Source: 66-474 sp040388785 (lineage in GTDB: Bacteria; Pseudomonadota; Gammaproteobacteria; Xanthomonadales; Rhodanobacteraceae). Taken from it: a DNA stretch of 64,000 nucleotides. Below the pieces are notes generated by a model. It saw nothing but the letters and a program-made list of their open reading frames with translations, was not told the DNA's origin and did not search any database. The position numbers and the translations under genes are program-made. Position 1 is the stretch's first letter. Every line of letters starts with the position of its first letter. Shown in pieces: positions 8,554-16,400 of the stretch. The stretch covers positions 28,384-92,383 of the forward strand of contig JAZKBD010000014.1 of NCBI GenBank assembly GCA_040388785.1, written 5' to 3'.

Positions 8554-8689
8554 GCGATTACACCCTGCAATCACGGTTCAACACCGAGAGCCGGGTTTCG
8601 ATGTGCTGAACCACCGCTGTGCACATCCGCTTGAACGTCCACCGGCTGCTGGCCCGCCTTGGTCGTTGTAAGTCTTGTGTCCCGCTGCA

Positions 8690-9274
8690 ATGATTGCGCG
8701 CATGACGCCGGAATCGTCGGACCGCGCATTGGCCTTGGCGCGCGAACTGCAAGCCGTGGCTGACGGCGACCGGTCGGCATTCGCCACGCTATACAAGCGC
8801 ACTTCGAGCAAGCTGTTCGGCGTTTGCATGCAGATGCTCGGCGACCGGGGCGAAGCCGAGGACGCCTTGCAGGAAGTCTATGTCAGCGTCTGGCGCAGTG
8901 CTGACACCTTCGATGCCACCCGCGCTGCGGCGATGACCTGGTTGATCACGCTCGCTCGCAACCAGTGCATCGATCGCCTTCGACGCCATCGTGAAGTTCC
9001 GTTGGAGGACGCGACCGCAACCCGGCTCGTCGATCCCGATCCGGAGCCGCCGGCGCTGACCGAGACAAGCGAAGAACGCCGCCGCCTGGAACGTTGTCTC
9101 GGTGTATTGGCCGATCAACAAAAAGACGCGGTGCGCGCAGCCTTTTTCTCCGGTGCCACGTATAACCAGTTGGCGGACCATGTCGGTGTGCCGCTGGCGA
9201 CGATGAAAAGCTGGATCCGGCGCAGCCTGATTCGACTGCGCGCCTGTCTGGAACGAAGTGAAACGAACCCGTGA
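8690..9274 (+). CDS. ECF RNA polymerase sigma factor
   Basis: A sigma-70 family ECF factor of about 195 residues. Region 2 contains the RNA polymerase binding helix and the DNA-melting segment (EAEDALQEVYVSVWRSA and WLITLARNQCIDRLRRHR). Region 4 has a helix-turn-helix ending VPLATMKSWIRRSLIRLR. The next gene overlaps it as GTGA and encodes an RskA-type anti-sigma factor, so it belongs with the SigK/RskA-like ECF group. The start is uncertain: ATG 8690 and ATG 8702 are both possible, and neither has a good ribosome site. Its regulon is not shown by the sequence, but the fasciclin gene immediately downstream is an obvious candidate. Confidence 0.9.
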   Translation: MIARMTPESSDRALALARELQAVADGDRSAFATLYKRTSSKLFGVCMQMLGDRGEAEDALQEVYVSVWRSADTFDATRAAAMTWLITLARNQCIDRLRRHREVPLEDATATRLVDPDPEPPALTETSEERRRLERCLGVLADQQKDAVRAAFFSGATYNQLADHVGVPLATMKSWIRRSLIRLRACLERSETNP

Positions 9275-10011
9275 ACACGCCTCTCGACCACGAGCCCGAA
9301 GACCTGCGCTACGCCGAGTACGTGCTCGGGGTGCTGGACGCAGACGCGCGCGCAGCAGTCGAGCGCGAGATGGCCGCTGATCCGCATGCCGCCGATGAGG
9401 TCATGCGGTGGCAGCGATATCTGCTGCCGCTGGCGGAAGACATTACGGATTCAGCGCCGCCCGATCGCGTGTGGAGCCGCATCCAGGGCCGGATTGGACA
9501 GACCCAATCACTACCGCGCACAACGGACATCCGGGAACGCCGCGGCTGGTGGAGCAACCTGTTCGTGTGGCGCAGCTTTGCATTCGGCGCGACTGCCGTC
9601 GCCGCGGCGTGCATCATCGCGCTCGTCCTGTTCCCGCGCGCGCGCGTTGCGCAACCGGCTGCGCCGGCGATCGCTTACATGGCTTCCGCCATCACCCAGA
9701 CCGATGGCCAGGTTGGCTGGACGGCCACCATGGACATCACGCATGCGCGCATGATCGTGGTGCCCGCGAAGCCTCAGACGCTGCCCACCGGGCGCGCACC
9801 CGAACTCTGGCTGATTCCCGCCGGCCAGAAGCCGATCGCAGTCGGCATGATCGATAGCGGTGCGCCCACCAACATCAAACTCGACAAGGCATTGCTCACG
9901 CGCATCGGTCCCGATGCCGCGTTGGCCGTTTCGGTCGAACCGCCGAGCGGTTCACCCACCGGCCAGCCCACCGGTCCGGTGATCGGCAAGGGCTCCATAA
10001 CCGGAACGTGA
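9271..10011 (+). CDS. Anti-sigma factor, RskA-like membrane protein
   Basis: A 246-residue single-span membrane protein. It has an N-terminal cytoplasmic domain (about 1-95, LRYAEYVLGVLDADARAAVE is typical of anti-sigma-K), then a membrane segment near residues 106-122 (GATAVAAACIIALVLF). A periplasmic RskA domain follows, with the family's GRAPELWLIP and GSPTGQPTGPVI-like end. It would bind the ECF factor encoded just upstream and release it on an envelope signal. Start is GTG at 9271, sharing bases with the sigma stop codon. In this family the periplasmic domain is the sensor; the signal is unknown. Confidence 0.9.
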   Translation: MNTPLDHEPEDLRYAEYVLGVLDADARAAVEREMAADPHAADEVMRWQRYLLPLAEDITDSAPPDRVWSRIQGRIGQTQSLPRTTDIRERRGWWSNLFVWRSFAFGATAVAAACIIALVLFPRARVAQPAAPAIAYMASAITQTDGQVGWTATMDITHARMIVVPAKPQTLPTGRAPELWLIPAGQKPIAVGMIDSGAPTNIKLDKALLTRIGPDAALAVSVEPPSGSPTGQPTGPVIGKGSITGT

Positions 10012-10032
10012 GCTATCCGGTGGTGCGGTGCT

Positions 10033-10101
10033 GAATACCGCCGCCACTGCATCCAAATGTGGTATTCGTGCGTATCTCCTCGTACTTCCGAATCGGGAAG
10101 T
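10033..10101 (+). promoter_or_regulatory. Inverted repeats in the fasciclin leader
   Basis: Two inverted repeats lie between the anti-sigma stop and the fasciclin start: GAATACC (10033-10039) with GGTATTC (10061-10067), and ACTTCC (10084-10089) with GGAAGT (10096-10101). The second is 11 bases before the AGGAG ribosome site. They could be operator half-sites or leader hairpins. No standard promoter is obvious, which would fit an ECF-dependent one, but this is inference. Confidence 0.4.
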
Positions 10102-10124
10102 CGCTTTCACACAGGAGATTCGAC

Positions 10125-10721
10125 ATGAAAACCCGCAACACCTTACGCACGCTCGCCCTTGGCCTGTCGCTGGCGCTCGCCGCAGGCGCAGTGCCAGCCT
10201 TCGCGCAGATGTCCAGCGGCATGGGCTCGATGGATTCCGGACACACCGTGATGGTAGGCGGCGCCGCGATGTATCCCTCGCGCAACATCGTGCAGAACGC
10301 GATCCATTCGAAGGATCACACCACGCTGGTGGCCGCCGTCAAGGCCGCCGGTCTGGTCAAGACACTGGAAGGTCCCGGCCCGTTCACGGTGTTCGCGCCG
10401 ACCAATGAAGCCTTCGACGCGCTGCCTGCAGGCACCGTGCAGGCATTGCTGAAACCCGAGAACAAGGCGCAACTCACCAAAATCCTCACCTACCACGTGG
10501 TGCCGGGTCGACTCGACGCGCAGGCGCTGGACGCGAAGATTGCGGCTGGCGGCGGCGAAGCGAAGCTCAAGACCGTTGAAGGCGACATGCTGATGATCAA
10601 GGGCAGCGGCAAGGACCTGACCGTCACCGATGACAAGGGCAACACCGCCGACATCACGATTCCGAACGTGTACCAATCGAACGGCGTGATCATGGTGATC
10701 AACAAGGTGCTGATGCCCTGA
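10125..10721 (+). CDS. Secreted fasciclin (FAS1) domain protein
   Basis: A 198-residue protein with a Sec signal peptide (MKTRNTLRTLALGLSLALAA..AFA, cleavage near residue 27) and a single FAS1 domain. Diagnostic pieces are FTVFAPTNEAFDALPAGT, then the ILTYHVVPGRL (the H box) and the final NGVIMVINKVLMP. FAS1 domains are extracellular adhesion or matrix folds. I chose ATG 10125 because AGGAG stands eight bases upstream and the leader makes a good signal peptide. The gene follows an ECF sigma/anti-sigma pair and ends at a strong terminator, so it may be a target of that sigma factor. Confidence 0.92.
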   Translation: MKTRNTLRTLALGLSLALAAGAVPAFAQMSSGMGSMDSGHTVMVGGAAMYPSRNIVQNAIHSKDHTTLVAAVKAAGLVKTLEGPGPFTVFAPTNEAFDALPAGTVQALLKPENKAQLTKILTYHVVPGRLDAQALDAKIAAGGGEAKLKTVEGDMLMIKGSGKDLTVTDDKGNTADITIPNVYQSNGVIMVINKVLMP

Positions 10722-10760
10722 GATGTGTGCGTCACGCCGCGTCCGCCTCGCGGCGCGCCC

Positions 10761-10791
10761 CGTCCCGGCTGCATTGCAGCCGGGACGTTTT
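10761..10791 (+). terminator. Rho-independent terminator after the fasciclin gene
   Basis: A perfect 11-bp stem, CGTCCCGGCTG pairing with CAGCCGGGACG, closes a five-base loop and is followed by TTTT. It is 40 bp past the fasciclin stop. Confidence 0.85.
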
Positions 10792-10941
10792 CAAAATGAA
10801 TGGCATTCCGCCTCGCATTCGCCTCGAACCAGAATTCGTGCATCCGGATGCCGGCGTTGTCCGTACCTGCTGGGTACGCCCAATCCGGCCACTGACGGCG
10901 GAAAGGCTGTACGGAACCCTTGGATGCAGGAGGAATGCACC

Positions 10942-11755
10942 ATGAACCCCAAATCGTTTTCGATTCCGCTGTTCGCGCTGGGAATCGCGTTGGCTTCGAT
11001 CTTTGCCATCGCCGCCGCCAGGCCCAGTCACTCAAACCCAACCAGACGCAAGGATTCTCCGACGGCAACCTTGTCACGTTCACGTATCAGGAGAACTTCG
11101 ATTGCGTCGATCAGCCGTTCGACGACCTGGACTACAACCATCTCCCGGCACAATCGGATTCGGGCGAAATGCAGACGCCCATCTGCCAAGCGGGTACCCA
11201 GGCCACGCTTGACCCGGCTGGCGAGAACGCAAGACGGACCGCCATCCTTTACGTGCTGATCCCGATGTTCTCGGTCGACAATGACCAGAATCCCGATGAC
11301 GCGATCCCGTGTCCTCCCGAAGTCCGGCTCGGCACCCTGTGCGGGCACGCGCTGGGCACCACGCTGATCAAGCTGTTCGGGGCTGTTCCGGAGGCGTACA
11401 AGAGCCATCCGCAGGTGTTCACGGATTGCCCGAACCCTGGTCCACGGTGGACCTCGGCAAGGTGCTGGTCGCACTCAAGAAACTGCCGGCGCCGGTCGGG
11501 AATGTGTTCCTGCCCACGCCCAACCACAGCCACGTGATCGGCAATGACCGCGCAAATACCCGTCGCGCGATCTGGTGGGAAGTCGTGCCGGTGCTGGTGA
11601 CCAATGTCGCCGACTGGCCGCCCGAGAATGGCAGCAGCGGCATTACTTCCGTCAACGCCCTGCAAATCGCCGAAGCGAAGGGCGACGCCATCCAGGTTCC
11701 GTCCAACTTCTACTTGTTCTTCAGCTCGCAAAAGATGAACGACATGCGTCACTAG
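10942..11755 (+). pseudogene. Secreted protein gene broken by two frameshifts
   Basis: An AGGAGG six bases before ATG 10942 starts a clean signal peptide (MNPKSFSIPLFALGIALASI...). The frame then changes near 11020, where the sequence continues coherently as SLKPNQTQGFSDGNLVTFTY in another frame. It changes again near 11440, continuing as STVDLGKVLVALKKLPAPVG to a stop at 11755. Each shift equals one missing base. Joined, the product would be about 270 residues, exported, with several Cys (DCVDQPFDD, PTICQAG, CPPEVR, LCGHA) that could form disulfides. I do not recognise the family. It is either a recent pseudogene or an intact gene with two sequencing errors; good coding quality in all three pieces favours a very recent event or error. 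Confidence 0.6.
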
Positions 11756-12203
11756 GAGCGCGTGACGCTGACTGAAGATCGCCAAGCCGGGGCCGCTCCG
11801 TGCGGCCCCGGCCTGGATACGCCATGCACGACGTGCTGCGAAGCATGGTCGGATGCGCGTACGCCCCGCCGCCCTTTGCCCGCCCGCAATGCTCCGCAAT
11901 GCGATGCTGACCCCGCTGCTTCTTGAGCGCTGTCACCGCTTCACGATCGCCGCGCCTGTTCGTTCCATGGCCTGCACATCCCTCCATTTGTGACGGGTGC
12001 ACGCGCCAAAGCTCGCTCTTGTCGGCATACTCCGGTCACGCAGTGGCAAATCAGCAAGCCATTGCGCCAGGGACGACAGGGGATACAGGGCGATTAATTC
12101 CCACTGGTTTTGCGCTGCCACGCCGCGATGCGGCGCGTGCGGACGTGTGCGGCGTGCTCAATCAAAACTTTCGCTGAAAATTCATTTCATCTGGAGAATG
12201 CGT
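11756..12203. other. 448-bp non-coding stretch
   Basis: Between the frameshifted gene and the lipoprotein gene I find only a strong hairpin near its start (11786-11812). The open frames here have no ribosome sites or recognisable domains. Base composition drops towards its right end, where the AT-richer lipoprotein gene begins. Confidence 0.6.
11786..11812 (+). terminator. Strong hairpin after the frameshifted gene
   Basis: GCCGGGGCCGC and GCGGCCCCGGC form a perfect 11-bp GC stem with a five-base loop, 30 bp past the stop. There is no T tract, so it may stabilise the mRNA end or need a factor for termination. Confidence 0.6.
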
Positions 12204-13178
12204 GTGAAAAAGTTTTTAACGGCCGTTTGTTGCATCATATTCAGCGGCTGTGCTGCTGCTGCATGCCCGAAGTTGCTTTACTCGGCTGTCAACCATTACA
12301 CGGCAAACAATGCCGCAGACGCACAGTATTGGGGAAAAACGGTCGGCGTCCAGGGTGTATACGTCACGTATTACATGACGTACTGGACGACAAATGTCGG
12401 GGCAACACCCAATAAGCTCTGGAACGACGCAAAGTCCTTTCAGCAGACCTACGCCAAATATGGCGTGACCGACAATTTCCTCAAGGTTTCGATTTTCAGC
12501 AAATTGAACTGGGGTAATCCGGCCGTCGTCAATCAGTACATAACCAATTTCGGCAATCTGGCAAAAATGGCGAAGTACGCCGGATTCAAGGGTATCGCCC
12601 TGGATCTGGAGCCTTACAACCCCGCTTGGGGCGGAGGCGTCGGGGGCAACCCGCAAATCGTCCAAAGTGCGGGCCAGTTGATCGGAAAGGCCATGCAGCA
12701 GGCCTATCCAGGCATGACCTTGGTCGTCCTGCCTGACGTCGTGCACGAGTACAACATCACCAAGAATCTCGATTTGGCATCGGGTGGTTACGGACTCGCC
12801 GTGCCTTTCGTGAGCGGGCTCTTCCAGCAGCCATGGAAACAGGTTGTGATGGGAATCGAAAACACCTACACGGCGCCGCCCGCGAACATCACCCGTTTCG
12901 TCAACGAGACGTATTCCAACTACGCCTCCATGTACAAGGGCAAATTCCCGTTCAGTGTTGCACCGGGAACCTGGCCGTTGGGCAAGAGCGCTACGGATAA
13001 ATCGGCGGTAATGAGCGTCGACCGGTTCCAGCCGAACATTGCAGCTTCTTCCAAGGCAACCACGTCCTACGTATGGATCTTCGGCATGGGGACGGCCTGG
13101 AAGTCGGACAAGTACGGCCCCGTCGTGCCGAACTTCCCCCAGTATGTCAATGCGGCCGGGAACGCGTGCACGAAGTAG
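12204..13178 (+). CDS. Lipoprotein with possible TIM-barrel glycoside hydrolase-like fold
   Basis: About 324 residues. A short hydrophobic leader ends in a lipobox-like FSGC (residues about 13-16), so export and lipidation are likely. The GTG at 12204 has GGAG seven bases upstream; the ATG at 12198 is one base from it and so less likely. The body is rich in Tyr, Asn and Trp. It includes GIALDLEPYNPAW about a third of the way in, which resembles the acidic strand end in TIM-barrel glycosidases, then VVLPDVVHEYN and MGIENTYTAPP with further acidic residues. I cannot name a family. Codon use is AT-richer than its neighbours (many AAT, AAA, TTT), suggesting transfer. A terminator-like hairpin follows. 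Confidence 0.7.
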   Translation: MKKFLTAVCCIIFSGCAAAACPKLLYSAVNHYTANNAADAQYWGKTVGVQGVYVTYYMTYWTTNVGATPNKLWNDAKSFQQTYAKYGVTDNFLKVSIFSKLNWGNPAVVNQYITNFGNLAKMAKYAGFKGIALDLEPYNPAWGGGVGGNPQIVQSAGQLIGKAMQQAYPGMTLVVLPDVVHEYNITKNLDLASGGYGLAVPFVSGLFQQPWKQVVMGIENTYTAPPANITRFVNETYSNYASMYKGKFPFSVAPGTWPLGKSATDKSAVMSVDRFQPNIAASSKATTSYVWIFGMGTAWKSDKYGPVVPNFPQYVNAAGNACTK

Positions 13179-13262
13179 TGCGCGCGTCAACCGCGCATTC
13201 GCTCGAAGCGATGCTTTCAATGGGCGCGCACTGAAGCTGGCCCGTCGCCTGAGCAATCCGGG

Positions 13263-13290
13263 GCCCGCCCTTGGCGGGCGCCGGCTTTTA
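13263..13290 (+). terminator. Probable terminator of the lipoprotein gene
   Basis: GCCCGCC and GGCGGGC pair across CTT, followed by GCCGGCTTTTA. The short T run and the position 85 bp after the stop make it a plausible plus-strand terminator. Confidence 0.5.
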
Positions 13291-13317
13291 CGAAAGCACA
13301 ACACCCCAAGCAACCGC

Positions 13318-13350
13318 AAAAAAACACGCCGCCACCCTGAGGTCGCGGCG
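13318..13350 (-). terminator. Rho-independent terminator of gdhB
   Basis: On the minus strand CGCCGCGACC pairs with GGTGGCGGCG (nine of ten) around TCAG. After a short spacer comes a run of seven T (13318-13324 read in reverse). It lies 58 bp past the gdhB stop. Confidence 0.8.
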
Positions 13351-13407
13351 CATATGGAAACCCGGGCGACGCGCGTTCAAACGCCATCGCCCGGTTCGAC
13401 TGGACCG

Positions 13408-16400
13408 TCAGCCCGACTGCGCGATCTGCGCGAGGCGGCGCAGGGCCACCGAGGCGATCGGGTAATCGACGTCCACGCCGCGGATTTCATCCAGCATGCC
13501 GCGGGTGAATTGCAGTTGCGGGTCTTCGCGCTGCAGCCACGCGGTCACTGCGCCATCGGCGCTTTGCTTGCCCTGCTCCGAGGCAAGTATCTGGCTGACC
13601 ATCGCGCGCTGCTGCACGGCGAGTTCATCGCGCAAGGCACCGCGCGCCTGCGCGTGCCAGCGGCTTTCCACCGCCAGTTTGTCGATCTGGCTGCGCAACC
13701 ACTCGATGTCGAGCGCTTCGCCGAGATCGAAGAACACGCGCGCAACGTGCTCGACCGGACGCCCTGATTCCAGCGAAGTTTCGATGATATCCATCGCCAC
13801 TTCCAGCGCGGGGATCGTCGCGAACTTGTCGGCGAGTTCCGCCGGAAAACCGAACCCCAGCCACTTCTCCTGGTCGACGCCCCACGCGGCACGTCCGGTT
13901 TCAGTGAGCGTCGCCGGCAGCGCCTTGCGCAGGCTGTCCATGCCCGGCTGGTAGCGTTCCACCAGCGCGGTGATACCGAGCGTCGAACCCGGGCGGTTGA
14001 GCAGCCAGCGCGACATGTTGCGCAGCAGCGACCACACCTTCATCAGCGCGTCGATCTGCGCGGACTGGCTGACCTTGCCATCCAGCGCATCGATGCCCGA
14101 CCACAGCTCGCGCGCATGGATGATCTGGCGCGCGGCGTTGTAGGCCTTCACCACCGCCGCGGCGGTCTGCCCGGTGTCTTCCTGCGTGCGCAGCACGAAG
14201 GTCGCGCCCATGCGGTTGACGATGGAGTTGGTGACCGCGGTCGCGATGATCTCGCGCTTCAGGCGATGCCGCTGCATGTGCGCCGCGTATTTCTGGTGCA
14301 ACGGTTCCGGGAAATAACGCACCAGTTCGTGCGAGAGGAACGGATCCTCCGGCACGTCGGAATCCAGCAGTTGCTGGTACAGCACGATCTTGGAATACGA
14401 CAGCAGCACCGCGAGTTCCGGCCGCGTCAGGCCCTGGCGGTGGGTGCGGCGTTCGGCCATCTCGGCATCGGACGGCAGCGACTCGATCTGGCGATCGAGC
14501 TGGCCGCGCGATTCCAGCGTGCGGATGAAATGCGCCTGCGAGCCGATGCGGCCTACCGACATGTGTTCCATCACGCCGAGCGCGCCGTTCTGGCGGTAGT
14601 TGTCGCGCAAGACCAGGCGCGCGACCTCGTCGGCCATCGAGTGCAACAGCTTGTTGCGTGCCTCGGTGTCCATCTCGCCGCGCTGCACCGCGTCGTTCAG
14701 GAGGATCTTGATGTTGACCTCGTGGTCGGAGGTATCCACGCCCGCCGAGTTGTCGATGAAGTCGGTGTTGAGCAACACGCCCTTGCGCGCCGCCTCGATG
14801 CGGCCCTTCTGGGTGAGGCCGAGATTGCCGCCCTCGCCCACGATTTTGCAGCGCAAGTCGCCGCCGTTGATGCGCAGCGTATTGTTGGCGCGGTCGCCGA
14901 CATCGGCGTTGGTTTCGGAAGCCGCCTTCACATAGGTGCCGATGCCGCCGTTCCACAACAGGTCGACCGGCGCCTTCAGGATCGCGCTGATCAGTTCCGT
15001 GGGCGACAGCGATTCCACGCCGCCCGCGATGCCGAGCGCTTCGCGCATTTCCGGCGTGATCGCCACGGCCTTGAGATTGCGCGCGAACACGCCGCCGCCC
15101 TTCGAGATCTTCGACTTGTCGTAGTCCTCCCACGACGAACGCGGCAGCGCGAACATGCGCTCGCGTTCGACGAACGATTTTTCCGCATCGGGATTCGGGT
15201 CGATGAAAATGTGGCGGTGGTCGAACGCCGCCAGCAGGCGCGTGTGCCGCGACCGCAACATGCCGTTGCCGAACACGTCACCGGACATGTCGCCGATGCC
15301 GACGCAGGTGAAATCTTCTGCCTGGCAATCGCGGCCCAGCGTGCGGAAGTGGTACATCACCGATTCCCAGCCACCGCGCGAGGTGATGCCCATGTCCTTG
15401 TGGTCGAAGCCCGCCGAACCGCCCGAGGCGAACGCGTCGCCCAGCCAGTAACCATGTTCGATCGACAAGCCGTTGGCGATGTCGGAAAACTTCGCGGTGC
15501 CCTTGTCGGCGGCGACCACGAGGTACGGATCGTCGGCATCGTGGCGCACCACGTCGGCCGGATGCAGCACCTTGTTCGCGGCCGTGTCGATGTTGTCGGT
15601 GATGTCGAGCAGGCCATTGATGAACATCTTGTAGCAGGCGATGCCCTCTTCCAGCAGCGCGTCTCGGTCGGCGGGCGGACGCTTGACGAAGAAGCCGCCC
15701 TTGGAACCCACCGGCACGATCACGGTGTTCTTCACCATCTGCGCCTTCACGAGGCCCAGCACTTCGGTGCGGAAATCCTCGCGCCGATCCGACCAGCGGA
15801 TGCCGCCGCGCGCGACCGGGCCGAAGCGCAGGTGCACGCCTTCCACGCGCGGCGCGTACACCCAGATTTCGCGGTACGGCACCGGCTTCGGGACGTCCGG
15901 CACCTGGTGCGAATCGAACTTGTAACTGATGTATTCGGCGGGCTTGCCGTCGTGCAACTGGAAATAGTTGGTGCGCAGCGTGGCGCGGATCTGGCCCATG
16001 AAGCCGCGCAGGATGCGGTCGTCGTCGAGGCTGGAAACGTTCGCCAGCAGCGCCTTGATGGCGTTGACCAGGCCATCGACCTGCTCGTCGCGCGGCTTTT
16101 CCAGCAGCGCGGCGACACGTGCGACGAAATCAGGATTGGCGTCGAGCACCGACCCGGGCGTCAGCGTTTCCAGCTCGCGCTGCAACGCCTCGCGCGCGTG
16201 CTTGCGCGTGGCGGCGTCACCGGCTTCGCGCTGCGGATCGAACTTGGCTTCGAACAACTCGACCAGCAAACCCGTGACCATCGGGGAGCGGCCGAGCGTC
16301 TCGTCCATGTAGTTCTGCGAGAAGGTGGTGCCGACCTGTTGCTGGTACTTGGAGTAGCCGCGCAACATCGCGATCTGCCGCCAGCCGAGGCCGGCTTCGA

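Noticed and set aside
8556..8640. A possible fourth copy of repeat family A before the sigma factor gene.
   Set aside because: The GCGATT...CAATC start and ATCCGCTTGAACG end are suggestive, but the middle does not align well enough to list it as a copy.
10723..11259. A 178-codon frame starting before the broken secreted-protein gene.
   Set aside because: Its first part crosses a terminator hairpin and is Arg-rich. The real start is ATG 10942 with AGGAGG.
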